Assembly: GCF_009928425.1 (NCBI RefSeq)
Contig: NZ_JAABNS010000001.1
Span: forward strand, 3,534,001-3,598,000
Origin: Pseudarthrobacter sp. ATCC 49987
GTDB taxonomy: Bacteria > Actinomycetota > Actinomycetes > Actinomycetales > Micrococcaceae
Direction of reading: 5' to 3'
DNA: 64,000 bases
The translations under genes were made by a program, and so were the position numbers. Positions within the stretch are counted from its first letter, which is position 1. The number at the start of each line of letters is the position of its first letter. Positions 49,586-58,465 of the stretch are shown here, one piece after another. The notes beneath the pieces are model-generated. The model worked only from the letters and a program-made list of their open reading frames with translations, ran no database searches and had not been told where the DNA came from.

Positions 49586-49640
49586 ATTGGCATTGCACCG
49601 TGGAACTGCCCCCGGCGACTCAGGGCTGGCGGCCTCGCGG

Positions 49641-49967
49641 CTAGGAATTTGCCTTTTGGTAGGCTTCCTGAATTTCAGCCTGGATGCGGCCGCGGCTGTT
49701 TACCGCATAGCCGTTATCGCGGGCCCACTGCCGGATCTGGGCGGAGTCCTGGTTCCGTCCCGATGAAATCTTGGTGCGCGTTGCGCGGCCACTCGAAGTC
49801 TTGCGTGCGTGGCTTACAAACCGCTCAACCGCGGAGCGCAGTCCGGCAGCATTTTCCGATGACAGGTCGATTTCGTAGCTGACGCCGTCAAGGCCAAACC
49901 GGACGGTTTCGTCCGCGGATCCCCCATCCAGATCATCGACAAGGATGATTTTTACTTTCTGTGCCAT
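49641..49967 (-). CDS. lsr2: Lsr2-family nucleoid-associated protein
   Basis: A 108-residue H-NS-like protein. ATG at 49967 gives the typical N-terminus MAQKVKIILVDDLDGG; ten further upstream codons are unlikely. The N-terminal beta/helix dimerisation part (about 1-55, DETVRFGLDGVSYEIDLS) and a linker (SHARKTSSGRATR) lead to the DNA-binding helices IRQWARDNGYAVNSRGRIQAEIQEAY, with the RGR AT-hook-like tripeptide. Lsr2 binds and silences AT-rich, often foreign, DNA. The leader is itself AT-rich, so autoregulation is plausible. Confidence 0.95.
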   Translation of the reverse strand: MAQKVKIILVDDLDGGSADETVRFGLDGVSYEIDLSSENAAGLRSAVERFVSHARKTSSGRATRTKISSGRNQDSAQIRQWARDNGYAVNSRGRIQAEIQEAYQKANS

Positions 49968-50026
49968 TAAAGACTCGCTTTCAAAAAGGATGAGCATTAA
50001 GGAAAAGCAGGATGTAACTCCTTAAA

Positions 50027-50056
50027 AGTATCCTCTGCTTTATGGCAACGAGTCAA
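50027..50056 (-). promoter_or_regulatory. lsr2 promoter
   Basis: Reading leftward, TTGACT (50051-50056) and GATACT (50027-50032) are 18 bp apart, close to the housekeeping sigma consensus. The predicted start gives a leader of about 50 bases. Confidence 0.6.
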
Positions 50057-50104
50057 AGCGAAAAAGAGTTTCCAAAGGAAAACCCAAGGCGGAATAGCCC
50101 GCTA

Positions 50105-50293
50105 TTAGTTCGGGCCGTTGGAATGGCCGTCGCGGCGCAGCGTATCGGTTCCCCCGGCATTTTCTTCGGCTTCCGCGTGGGCACGCGCCTCGGCCTGGCG
50201 CTCGGATTTATCGGCATTGAAAATCGATTTCATGGCGAACCAGAAAATCAGGCCGACCACCACGGAGGGAAGCAATACGGCGATGTACTCCAT
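50105..50293 (-). CDS. Small single-pass membrane protein, unknown function
   Basis: A 62-residue protein with one membrane segment (YIAVLLPSVVVGLIFWFAM) and a charged C-terminal tail (NADKSERQAEARAHAEAEEN) of likely helix. The start ATG is 2 bp after the lysS stop on the same strand, so it is co-transcribed and possibly coupled. Similar tiny proteins often follow lysS in Arthrobacter-like genomes, but no function is known. Confidence 0.75.
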   Translation of the reverse strand: MEYIAVLLPSVVVGLIFWFAMKSIFNADKSERQAEARAHAEAEENAGGTDTLRRDGHSNGPN

Positions 50294-50295
50294 GG

Positions 50296-51828
50296 TCAGT
50301 GTCCTTCGGGCTTCAGCAACGGGAACAGAATGGTCTCGCGGATGCCGGCACCGGTGAAGAGCATGACCAGCCGGTCGATGCCCAGGCCGATGCCGCCCAT
50401 CGGCGGGGCGCCGTACTCCAGCGCGCGGAGGAAGTCCTCGTCCAGCTGCATGGCCTCGACGTCGCCGGCGGCGGAGCGGCGGGACTGCTCGGTGAGCCGT
50501 TCGCGCTGGATCACCGGGTCAATGAGCTCGGAAAACGCCGTGCCGCGCTCCATACCGCCGATAATGAGGTCCCACGCTTCAATCAGCCGGTCGTCCTCGC
50601 GGTGCTGGCGTGCCAGCGGCTGGGCGGAGGGCGGGTAGTCGTAGACAAAGGTGGGGTTCAGCAGGGTCGGCTCGACGAGTTCACCGAAGAGCTCCACCAC
50701 GAGCTTCTCGGCATCCCAGTTGGCGTCGACCTTGACCTCGTGCTTCGCGGCGAGCGCCAGCAGTTCCGACGCCGGGGTCTCCGGGGTGATTTCCTGGCCC
50801 ACGGTTTCGGAGAGTCCCGGGTAGACAGCCATCCAGGCCCAGTCGCCGTCGAGGTTGATCTCGCCGGCCTCGGTCTGCAGGACGCGGCCCACACCGGCGG
50901 CGTCGGCGGCGTCGAGGATGATTTCCTTGATCCGGTCCGCCATGACGAACTGGTCGGCCCAGGCCTCGTAGGACTCCAACGTGGTGAATTCCGGGCTGTG
51001 GGTGGAGTCCACACCTTCATTGCGGAAGACGCGGCCCATGTCGTAGACACGGTCGATCCCGCCGACGACGGTGCGCTTGAGGTAGAGCTCAGTGGCGATC
51101 CGCAGGGTCATCTTCTGGTCGAAGGCGTTCATGTGGGTCTCGAACGGGCGCGCGGTGGCGCCGCCGTGGACGAGTTGGAGCATCGGGGTTTCCACCTCGA
51201 CATAGCCCTGGCGGTGCAGGGTCTCGCGGATGGAACGGGTGATGGCGGCCCGGGTGTAGACCATTTCACGGGCTTCGTCGCGGACAATGAGGTCCACGTA
51301 GCGCTGCCGGACGCGGGTCTCCTCGTTCAGCTCCGCATGCAGCACGGGCAGCGGACGCAGCGCCTTGGACGCCATGGACCAGGACTCGGCCATGACGGAG
51401 AGTTCGCCGCGCCGCGAGGAGATGACCTCGCCCCTGATAAAGACGTGGTCGCCAAGGTCCACGAGGGCTTTCCAGTCGGCGAGCGCGTCCTCGCCGATGT
51501 TGGCCAGGCTCAGCATGACCTGCAGCCGGACGGCCTTGCCATCGCCGCCGCCCTCCTGGAGCGTGGCGAAGCAGAGCTTGCCGGTGTTGCGGATGAAGAC
51601 GATGCGGCCGGTCACGCCGACGGCGTCGCCAGTGGTTTCGTCGGCCTGCAGGTGGGCGTACTTTTCGCGGATTGCGGCCAGCGAGTGCGTGCGCTCAACA
51701 CCCACCGGATACGCCTCGATGCCCCGCTCAATCAGCCTGGCGCGCTTCTCCATGCGGATGCGCGTCTGTTCGCTGGCGTCGTGGTGCTCGGCGGCGGTAA
51801 TCGGGGCGGGGGGGTTTTGGGAAGTCAC
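50296..51828 (-). CDS. lysS: Lysyl-tRNA synthetase, class II
   Basis: A 510-residue class II LysRS. The N-terminal OB-fold anticodon domain (about 60-170) has AVGVTGRIVFIRNTGKLCF. Catalytic motif 1 is VEVETPML, motif 2 FRNEGVDSTHSPEFTTLE and motif 3 GGIGLGIDRLVML. GTG at 51828 is chosen because it gives the usual short N-terminus before HHDASEQTRIRMEKR. Longer readings overlap the divergent hydrolase. It charges tRNA-Lys for translation. Confidence 0.96.
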   Translation of the reverse strand: MTSQNPPAPITAAEHHDASEQTRIRMEKRARLIERGIEAYPVGVERTHSLAAIREKYAHLQADETTGDAVGVTGRIVFIRNTGKLCFATLQEGGGDGKAVRLQVMLSLANIGEDALADWKALVDLGDHVFIRGEVISSRRGELSVMAESWSMASKALRPLPVLHAELNEETRVRQRYVDLIVRDEAREMVYTRAAITRSIRETLHRQGYVEVETPMLQLVHGGATARPFETHMNAFDQKMTLRIATELYLKRTVVGGIDRVYDMGRVFRNEGVDSTHSPEFTTLESYEAWADQFVMADRIKEIILDAADAAGVGRVLQTEAGEINLDGDWAWMAVYPGLSETVGQEITPETPASELLALAAKHEVKVDANWDAEKLVVELFGELVEPTLLNPTFVYDYPPSAQPLARQHREDDRLIEAWDLIIGGMERGTAFSELIDPVIQRERLTEQSRRSAAGDVEAMQLDEDFLRALEYGAPPMGGIGLGIDRLVMLFTGAGIRETILFPLLKPEGH

Positions 51829-51904
51829 AATCCCCAAGTTTACCGGGGATTCGACGGGGGCGGGTCCCGCCCGGCGAAGGCCACCGAGGAATAGACTCAG
51901 GGCT

Positions 51905-52858
51905 GTGGAGACGCGGACCATCAGCACCGACGACGGCGAGGGGCACCTCGAGCTGCACTCCTTCCGCCCGGCTACAGGCCCGGCCCCGGGTTCGGCGGCA
52001 GCACCCGCCGCCACGTCGCCCGGAACCGAGCCGGGTTCGCCGTCCGGCACGGGTATCGTCGTCGTCCACGGCACCATGCTGACCGACGCACTGTACCGCC
52101 CGTTCGCGCGGAAGATCAGCCGCCTGTTGGGTCGCCCGGTGCATTGCTACAACCGGCGCGGGCGCGCCGGGTCCTCCCCGCAACCGGCCGGTTACTCGGT
52201 GGCCACGGAGGTCGATGATCTGGCTGCGGTGATGCGGGAAACGGGATCGAGCGACGTGGTGGCGCACAGCTACGGCGGCTTCGTGGCCCTGCAGGCGGCA
52301 CGGACGATGCCGATCCGCAGGATGGTGACCTATGACGCGGCCGTGTCCCTCTCCGGGAACCTCACCCACCGCTGGCGGCCCGAGCTGGAGCGTTCGGTGG
52401 CCGCCGGGGAACTCGACGATGCCTGGGCGCACCTGGTCCAGGGGATTGAGGTGGGCGGGCCCGTATCCAAGCTCCCGCTGGGCGCGCTGCGGATGCTCAG
52501 CATCATCTCCGCACGGACCACCATGGGCGCCGAGATGCGCAAACTCCTGCCCACCGCCGCCGCGGAGATGCGGGCGGTGCTGGACGCGGACCTCGAGCTG
52601 GCTGACTTCGCGGCCGTGACCACCCCGGCGCTGATGCTCGCCGGCAGCTGGAGCCCGGCGTACTTCGCCGAAACGGGACGGCAACTCGCTGCCGCCGTCC
52701 CTTCCATCGAATTTGCTGTCTTGCCAGGTCAACTCCACGAAAGCCCGCTCCGTCCCGGAATCCGGCTGCCCCTGACGGTTGCGCGGTTCCTCCTTGCCGG
52801 CGAAGGGAGCCTGCGGCCTCTCCCGGCGCGCAGGCGCCGGCTCAAGCTGGGCCACTAG
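51905..52858 (+). CDS. Alpha/beta hydrolase (AHSYG variant)
   Basis: A 317-residue alpha/beta hydrolase starting at the GTG at 51905. Strand and oxyanion region is GIVVVHGTMLTDALY, the nucleophile elbow is VVAHSYGGFV (Ala in place of the first Gly), the acid may lie in the ALMLAGSWSP region, and the histidine may be in GQLHES. A Pro/Ala/Gly-rich insert (about 25-55) precedes the first strand, and the C-terminus is basic. It is a paralogue of the hydrolase at 53596-54429, and thymidine kinase is between them. Substrate unknown. Confidence 0.8.
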   Translation: METRTISTDDGEGHLELHSFRPATGPAPGSAAAPAATSPGTEPGSPSGTGIVVVHGTMLTDALYRPFARKISRLLGRPVHCYNRRGRAGSSPQPAGYSVATEVDDLAAVMRETGSSDVVAHSYGGFVALQAARTMPIRRMVTYDAAVSLSGNLTHRWRPELERSVAAGELDDAWAHLVQGIEVGGPVSKLPLGALRMLSIISARTTMGAEMRKLLPTAAAEMRAVLDADLELADFAAVTTPALMLAGSWSPAYFAETGRQLAAAVPSIEFAVLPGQLHESPLRPGIRLPLTVARFLLAGEGSLRPLPARRRRLKLGH

Positions 52859-52905
52859 GGGCCGCACCCTTACAATCGGTGGGCGACCCTTTCGAAAGGA
52901 CCCCC

Positions 52906-53532
52906 TTGGCCAAGCTCTACTTCCGCTACGGCGCCATGAACTCCGGCAAGTCGACGGGTCTGCTGCAGGCGGCGTTCAACTACGAGGAGCGCGGCCAGCG
53001 GGTCCTGCTGGCGAAGCCGGATGTGGACACCAAGGGCGACTCCGACGTCGTTTCCCGCCTGGGCATGACCCGCTCGGTGGACTTCCTGATCCCTGCCGGG
53101 GCTTCCGCCCGCACCTTGTTCACCGCCCAGGCCCACGGGGACGACCCCGATGCCCTGCTGAAGCATGTGGACACCCAGCCGGTGGCCTGCCTGCTGGTGG
53201 ACGAGGCCCAGTTCCTCGAACCGGCCCAGGTGGACGACCTCTTCCGCGTCGCCGTCCTGGACGACGTCCCTGTGCTGGCCTACGGCATCCGCACGGACTT
53301 CCGCACGCGGGCGTTTCCCGGTTCGCTCCGGCTGCTGGAGATCGCGCACACCCTTGAGGAACTCAAGACGATCTGCCGCTGCGGCCGCAAGGCTGTCTTC
53401 AACACCCGCCGGGTCGGCAACCAGGTGGTGTTCGACGGCGACCAGGTTGCCATCGACGGCCAGGACGTCTGGTACGAATCGCTCTGCGGTTCCTGCTACC
53501 TCGAGGTCTCCGGCGGCCGGCTGGGAAACTAG
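52906..53532 (+). CDS. tdk: Thymidine kinase (type II)
   Basis: A 208-residue thymidine kinase. TTG at 52906 is chosen because GAAAGGA lies 5 bp upstream; a GTG at 52879 would add nine residues without ribosome site. The P-loop is GAMNSGKST, the DEAQFLEP Walker B-like motif follows, the lasso domain holds zinc-type cysteines (CRCGRKAVFNTRRV and CGSCYLEV), and YGIRTDFRTRAFPGS is typical. It salvages thymidine to dTMP. Confidence 0.95.
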   Translation: MAKLYFRYGAMNSGKSTGLLQAAFNYEERGQRVLLAKPDVDTKGDSDVVSRLGMTRSVDFLIPAGASARTLFTAQAHGDDPDALLKHVDTQPVACLLVDEAQFLEPAQVDDLFRVAVLDDVPVLAYGIRTDFRTRAFPGSLRLLEIAHTLEELKTICRCGRKAVFNTRRVGNQVVFDGDQVAIDGQDVWYESLCGSCYLEVSGGRLGN

Positions 53533-53595
53533 CCCTCACTGGCTGCCGGGGAACCCCTACTACGCCGTAGCTGCAGCCTCGGCTAGGCTCGGAAC

Positions 53596-54429
53596 ATGAC
53601 CCGCGAGAACATCAGGACCCCCGACGGTGGAACGATCGAGCTTTTCAGCACGGGTGCCGAGCTTGCCTCGGCGGGCTCCGGCGTCGTCGTCGTTCCGGCC
53701 TCAATGGTGACCGCCGCCGACTACACCCGTTTCGCCCAGAAGCTCAGCGCGTCCCTGGGCCGCCCGGTGCACACGTTCAACCGGCGCGGACGCGGTTCCT
53801 CCTCGCCGCAGCCGGAGGACTACACCCTCGACGTCGACATCCACGACCTCGATGCGGTGATGAAGCACACGTCCAGCACGGACGTTTTTGGGCACAGCTT
53901 CGGCGGGGCGGTGGCACTGCACGCGGCGCGCACCCTGCCGGTGGAACGGCTCGCCGTGTACGACCCGGCCGTCTCCGTGAACCACAGCGTCACCGCGGAC
54001 TGGACCACCGAATACGAGAAGGCGACGGCGGCAGGCGACGACGACCGCGCCCTCGCCGTCCTGCTCAAAGGCCTCGAGACCGGCAGCGCCTTGTCGAGGA
54101 TGCCGCTGTCCATGCTGACCCTGGCGAATAAGCTGGCCGCCGGCACCCCGATCGGCAAACAGATGCGCGAACTGATGAAGACCGGCGTCCGGGAAATCAA
54201 GGCCATCATAGCCGCCGACATGCCGGCCGAGCCGTTCCTGGAACTGCCGCTGGAAACGCTGATCGTTGTTGGCGAGAAGAGCCCGGCGTACTTCGGTGTG
54301 GCCTGCGCCCAGATCCACGAGGTGCTCTCCGGGTCCAGCTACACGATCCTGCCCGGCATGGGGCACGACGGCGTCAACAAGGCGCCTGACAAGCTCATCT
54401 CCGAACTCAGTGAGTTCTTCGCCAGCTAA
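53596..54429 (+). CDS. Alpha/beta hydrolase (GHSFG)
   Basis: A 277-residue hydrolase. VVVVPASMVTAADYT is the oxyanion region, FGHSFGGAVAL the nucleophile elbow with Ser, PVERLAVYDPAVSV the following strand, ETLIVVGEKSPAYFG the acid region, and GMGHDGVNK the histidine. It shares the NRRGRGSSSPQP motif and the CNRRGRAGSSPQP counterpart with the gene at 51905, so the two are duplicates that have diverged. It is 63 bp after tdk. Substrate unknown. Confidence 0.83.
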   Translation: MTRENIRTPDGGTIELFSTGAELASAGSGVVVVPASMVTAADYTRFAQKLSASLGRPVHTFNRRGRGSSSPQPEDYTLDVDIHDLDAVMKHTSSTDVFGHSFGGAVALHAARTLPVERLAVYDPAVSVNHSVTADWTTEYEKATAAGDDDRALAVLLKGLETGSALSRMPLSMLTLANKLAAGTPIGKQMRELMKTGVREIKAIIAADMPAEPFLELPLETLIVVGEKSPAYFGVACAQIHEVLSGSSYTILPGMGHDGVNKAPDKLISELSEFFAS

Positions 54430-55892
54430 CCGGCGGGGTGTTCGGCCGCGGCGGTCTTGCGCATCATGGCGGCCAGCACGACGGCGGCGACGGCGATGAC
54501 CGACGCCGTCAGGAACGCCGCATGCATTCCCGCGACGATTCCCGCGCCGGCGGACACAACAGCGTAGATCGAGACGAGCAACGCCGTTCCGGCGGCCCCC
54601 GCCACTTGCTGCAGGGTGCTCATGATGGCCGACCCGTGCGAATACAGGTGCGGCGGCAGCGGGTTCAGCCCGGTGGTGAACGCGGGCGTGAAGATCAGGG
54701 CGAGCCCCAGGCTGAGGCCCACGTGCAGCGCGATGATCCAGCCGACCGGAGTGCCCTCGTCCAGCAGGGAGAACTGGAACAGGGCCACCACCAGCAGGGT
54801 TGAGCCGGTGACAGTCAACGGCAGCGGCCCAACCTTGTCGAAGAGCCGCCCAATGAACGGGCCCAGCAGGCCCATTGCGAGGCCCCCGGGCAGCAGGGAC
54901 AGCCCCGTTTCCAGCGACGTCAGCCCGCGGATTTCCTGCAGGTACAACGGCAGCAGAATCACGGCACCGAACAGCGCGATCATGGCAACCACCAGCAGCA
55001 GCACTGACACCGTGAACATCCGGAAGCTAAATGCCCGCAGGTCCAGCAGGGGCGCCTCGGACTTCTGCAGCCGCACCTGCCGGAGAACAAACGCCGCCAT
55101 GGCAATGATGCCCACGACCAGCGCATTGACGGCGGGCGAGCCCGGGCCGCCCTGGCCGCCGCCAACCTGGCTCAGGCCGTAAACCAGGCCGCCGAAGGCG
55201 GGAACGGTCAGCAGCACGGACGGGACGTCAAGCCTGGTCTTCTCTTGCTCGCCAATGTTGGTCAGGAACCTGGCGCCGATGGCGAAAGCGGCCAGCGCGA
55301 TCGGCAGGACGAAGACGAACATAAAGCGCCAGGAGAAGTGCTCGAGGATCAGTCCGGACACCGTGGGGCCCATGGCCGGCGCCACCGAGATGGCGATGCT
55401 CACGTTGCCCATCACGAAACCGCGGCGCGACACGGGAACCAGGGTGAGGATGGTGGTCATCAGCAGCGGAAGCATGATGGCCGTACCGCCGGCCTGGACG
55501 ATCCGGGCGAGCAGGAGGACTCCGAATCCCGGTGCCAGCGCCGCGAGCAGCGTGCCCCCGGAGAACAGTCCCATGGCCAGCATAAAGACGGCGCGTGTGG
55601 ACAGGCGCTGCAGAATGAAGCCTGTTGTGGGGATCACCACAGCCATGGTGAGCATAAAGCCGGTGGACAGCCACTGCACGGTGGGGGCGGTGACCCCGAG
55701 GTCCACCATCAGCCGCTGCAGCGCGACGTTCATGATGGTCTCGTTCAGGATCACCACAAAGGTGGCCACCAGCAGGGTCGCGATGATGGTGACCGATTCC
55801 CGGGACATCTTCGCCGGCGGGGCAGCGGCCCCGCCGGCAACCTGGGTCTGCGCGGGATCGCCGGGGGGCTTTGAAGAGACGTCTGTACGCAT
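54426..55892 (-). CDS. DHA2-family MFS multidrug transporter
   Basis: A 488-residue transporter with about 14 membrane segments, the DHA2 (EmrB/QacA-like) type. Motif A-like ARIVQAGGTAIMLPL follows helix 4, and IMNVALQRLMVDLGVTAPTVQWLSTGFML carries the family signature after helix 1. It exports hydrophobic or cationic compounds by proton antiport. Its stop overlaps the convergent hydrolase stop by 4 bp. No TetR or MarR regulator lies beside it, and the 268 bp upstream hold no clear operator. Confidence 0.9.
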   Translation of the reverse strand: MRTDVSSKPPGDPAQTQVAGGAAAPPAKMSRESVTIIATLLVATFVVILNETIMNVALQRLMVDLGVTAPTVQWLSTGFMLTMAVVIPTTGFILQRLSTRAVFMLAMGLFSGGTLLAALAPGFGVLLLARIVQAGGTAIMLPLLMTTILTLVPVSRRGFVMGNVSIAISVAPAMGPTVSGLILEHFSWRFMFVFVLPIALAAFAIGARFLTNIGEQEKTRLDVPSVLLTVPAFGGLVYGLSQVGGGQGGPGSPAVNALVVGIIAMAAFVLRQVRLQKSEAPLLDLRAFSFRMFTVSVLLLVVAMIALFGAVILLPLYLQEIRGLTSLETGLSLLPGGLAMGLLGPFIGRLFDKVGPLPLTVTGSTLLVVALFQFSLLDEGTPVGWIIALHVGLSLGLALIFTPAFTTGLNPLPPHLYSHGSAIMSTLQQVAGAAGTALLVSIYAVVSAGAGIVAGMHAAFLTASVIAVAAVVLAAMMRKTAAAEHPAG

Positions 55893-56160
55893 AGGGGTTC
55901 CCTCGGGGAGTTTTGAAGTGGGGTCTTGCGGCCTCGGCCGCTACTGAAGGTGCCAACCGGGAATGCGCCACGGTAATTCCCGGCTCTGGAGAAGCATTCC
56001 TGCGGCGTCCGCCAGCGTCCCCACGTGCCAAGACCGCCAGATGACATGCGGGCCCTTTTGCCCTACTCCCGGACCCCGCAACGGGGTTGCCTTAGAGGGC
56101 AGGGAGCACCGCCGTCGCAGGCTGAATGCTGCCTCCCACCCAGGATCAGAGGAGTTTTCG

Positions 56161-56615
56161 ATGGGCCACATCAAACAAAGCATCCAGATCGACGCGCCCG
56201 TGGACCGCGTCACGGAGATCGCCACGGACCCCAACCATTGGCCTCCTGGTGGGTGAACCTCAGTGAGGCAAAGAACGTGGACGGCGACGGCAGTGCCGGG
56301 ACCGTCGTCAAGCACAGCTACCTGATGGCCGGCGTGCCGTTCCCGGTCACCACGCGGGTGGTCGAGAACACTCCGACCGGCTCAGGGGGCAAGCACGTGC
56401 GCATCGAATTTGAAGGCCCGCTGAAGGGCTGGCAGACCTGGGACTATGAACCCGAAAGCCACGGCACCAAGGTATCCGTGGAGATCGAATACAACGTTCC
56501 CGGGGCCGCGATCGGGAAATTCGCCGACCGCGTGCTCGTGGAGCGGCTCCAGGAGAGGGCCCGGGAGCACACCCTTGAGAATCTGAAGCTCATGGCCGAG
56601 AGCGGAGCCGACTAG
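56161..56615 (+). pseudogene. SRPBCC/START-like domain gene with a -1 frameshift
   Basis: The reading frame from ATG 56161 gives MGHIKQSIQIDAPVDRVTEI and DPNHWPPGG, then a stop. The next frame continues naturally with SWWVNLSEAKNVDGDGS through KLMAESGAD. One G is missing in CATTGGCCTCC; restoring it would give the family-like DPNHWASWWVNL. The whole is an SRPBCC (polyketide cyclase/START-like) ligand-binding protein of about 150 residues. It is either a true pseudogene, a programmed shift, or a sequencing error. GAGGAGTTTTCG precedes the start. Confidence 0.85.
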
Positions 56616-56643
56616 GATCCCAGGGGTTCAGGGCGCCAGCGGG

Positions 56644-57543
56644 TCAGGAGTCCAGCGGGGCGTTGTCGATCAGCCGGACCGGGCCGACTTTGGCCGCGAT
56701 GATTGCCAGGCCCTCGCCGCGGAACGGGATGTCCCGGCAGTTTTCAGCCAGCGGTTCGAGGGTGCGGGCATCCACCACGTCGAAATAGTCCAGTTCCACG
56801 AGCGGCTGGGACTCCACGAGCGCCTGCGCGGACTCCAGGTCCAGCGGCTGGTGGGCGTTGGCCCGTTCCTCGATCAGGCGCAGCGCCCGCGAGAGCACCA
56901 GGGCCGCCTCGCGTTCCTCGGCGGAGAGGAAGCGGTTGCGGCTGGACAGCGCCAGCCCGTCCGCGGAGCGCACGATCGGCACCGGGACGATCTCCACCGG
57001 GAAGTTCAGATCCGCCACCATGCGCTGGACCAGGGTCAGCTGCTGGGCATCCTTCTGGCCGAAATACGCCCGGTACATCGGTAGCTCCGCGCCACCGGCT
57101 GCCCCGGGCATTCCGTAGTGCAGCAGCTTGGCCACCACGGTCAGCGCACCGTCGAAGTGCCCGGGGCGGGAGGCGCCCTCCCACTTCCCGGCCATCGGTC
57201 CCGCGCTGATCCGCACCGTCGGTTCCCCGCCGGGATACACCTCCTCGACCTCCGGAGCGAAGACCAGGTCCACCCCCACGGCGTCGAGGAGCGCGAGATC
57301 CGCGTCCAGGGTCCGGGGGTACCGTTCCAGGTCCACGGCCTCGCCGAATTGGAGCGGGTTGACGAAGATACTCACCACCACCACGTCGTTTTGTGCGACG
57401 GCGGTGCGCGCCAGCTCGGCGTGGCCCTCGTGCAGGGCGCCCATGGTGGGCACCAGGCCCTGCGAGGACCCGCCCTTTTCCTTGAGCAGGCGGGCGCTTT
57501 CTGCCCGGAGCCGGGCAGCCGTGGTCACGAGTTGGATCGCCAA
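56644..57543 (-). CDS. panC: Pantothenate synthetase PanC
   Basis: A 299-residue pantoate-beta-alanine ligase. The HIGH-like motif is [14 protein letters not shown], followed by [29 protein letters not shown] and the KMSKS-equivalent [14 protein letters not shown] at 57543 begins one base after the stop of the DUF2520 gene (TAACTTG), which decides the start. It joins pantoate and beta-alanine with ATP for coenzyme A synthesis. The association with folate genes is a known actinobacterial arrangement. Confidence 0.95.
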   Translation of the reverse strand: MAIQLVTTAARLRAESARLLKEKGGSSQGLVPTMGALHEGHAELARTAVAQNDVVVVSIFVNPLQFGEAVDLERYPRTLDADLALLDAVGVDLVFAPEVEEVYPGGEPTVRISAGPMAGKWEGASRPGHFDGALTVVAKLLHYGMPGAAGGAELPMYRAYFGQKDAQQLTLVQRMVADLNFPVEIVPVPIVRSADGLALSSRNRFLSAEEREAALVLSRALRLIEERANAHQPLDLESAQALVESQPLVELDYFDVVDARTLEPLAENCRDIPFRGEGLAIIAAKVGPVRLIDNAPLDS

Positions 57544-57544
57544 G

Positions 57545-58465
57545 TTATGGGCCTTCCGTAGGGTTCGGGCCGTCGCCGTCCGGGCCCTCGAGCGCCTGGG
57601 TGACACCGTCGAGTTGCTCCGGCTTCAGCAGTCCCCGGCGTCCTGCCCGGCGGGCGGTCGCCCGGGCCATGGCCAGGTACGCCTCCAGAATATCGCCGCC
57701 AGAGCCGCCGTCGTGCTCCCGCAGCGACTCGGCGTGCGCTGCCACGGTGCCCACATCGCCGCGGGCCACCGGCCCGGTCAGGGCAGATTCGCCCGAGGCG
57801 AGCGCGTTCTCCAGGGTGGCGCGCAGCAGCGGTCCCAGCATACGTTCGGGGGCCTCGACGCCGATCTCCCGGAGCAGCTGCGAGGCCTGCGCCACGAGGG
57901 TGACGAGGTGGTTTGAGCCGTGGGCGAGGGCCGCGTGGTAGAGCGTGCGGTCGGCCTCGGCGATGGCAACGGGCTCCGCCCCCATCTCCACCACCAGGGC
58001 CTGCGCAATGGGCAGCATGGCGGCGTCGGCCGTGACCCCGAAAGTGCAGTCCAGCAGCCGGGTCAGGTCCAGGCTCATCCCGGTGAAGGTCATGGCCGGG
58101 TGCAGTGCCAGCGGAATGGCGCCAACGGCGCGGACAGGATGCAGGATCCCGACGCCGAAACGGCCGGAGGTGTGTGCCACGAGCTGGCCGGGCTGCCAGG
58201 CGCCGAGCCTCGCCAGGCCTTCCACGAGCGGGCCGAGCGCGTCATCCGGGACGGCCAGGAGCACCAGTTCGGCGCGCTCGACGATGTCCTGCACGTCCAG
58301 CACCGGGACACCGGGAAGCAGGGCTTCCGCACGTTCGCGGCTGGCGTCCGAGACCGCGGAGACCCCGATGATCGCATGCTCCGCGCCGCGCAGTGCCGCC
58401 CCCAGGACGGCGCCGACCTTGCCGGCGCCGATGATTCCGATGCCGAGTCGTCCTGGTTTAGCCAT
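57545..58465 (-). CDS. DUF2520 Rossmann-like protein
   Basis: A 306-residue protein starting at the ATG at 58465. The Rossmann motif is [16 protein letters not shown] (GAGKVG 13-18), and the C-terminal DUF2520 helical domain begins after HPAMTFTG. The arrangement resembles a 6-phosphogluconate or ketopantoate reductase fold. Because it is fixed next to panC in many actinobacteria, a part in pantoate synthesis has been suggested for the family, but it is not shown here. The start overlaps the end of the PH-domain gene by 8 bp. Confidence 0.85.
   Translation of the reverse strand: MAKPGRLGIGIIGAGKVGAVLGAALRGAEHAIIGVSAVSDASRERAEALLPGVPVLDVQDIVERAELVLLAVPDDALGPLVEGLARLGAWQPGQLVAHTSGRFGVGILHPVRAVGAIPLALHPAMTFTGMSLDLTRLLDCTFGVTADAAMLPIAQALVVEMGAEPVAIAEADRTLYHAALAHGSNHLVTLVAQASQLLREIGVEAPERMLGPLLRATLENALASGESALTGPVARGDVGTVAAHAESLREHDGGSGGDILEAYLAMARATARRAGRRGLLKPEQLDGVTQALEGPDGDGPNPTEGP

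Larger units (their letters stand above)
49229..49640. other. Region between clpC and lsr2
   Basis: 412 bp. The left part is the clpC promoter region, with TTGAAC and AAGTAT 17 bp apart as possible -35/-10 and a ClgR-like site. The middle holds only GC-rich open frames with Arg/Pro/Ala bias that overlap on both strands and no family. The right end has the lsr2 terminator. Confidence 0.5.
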
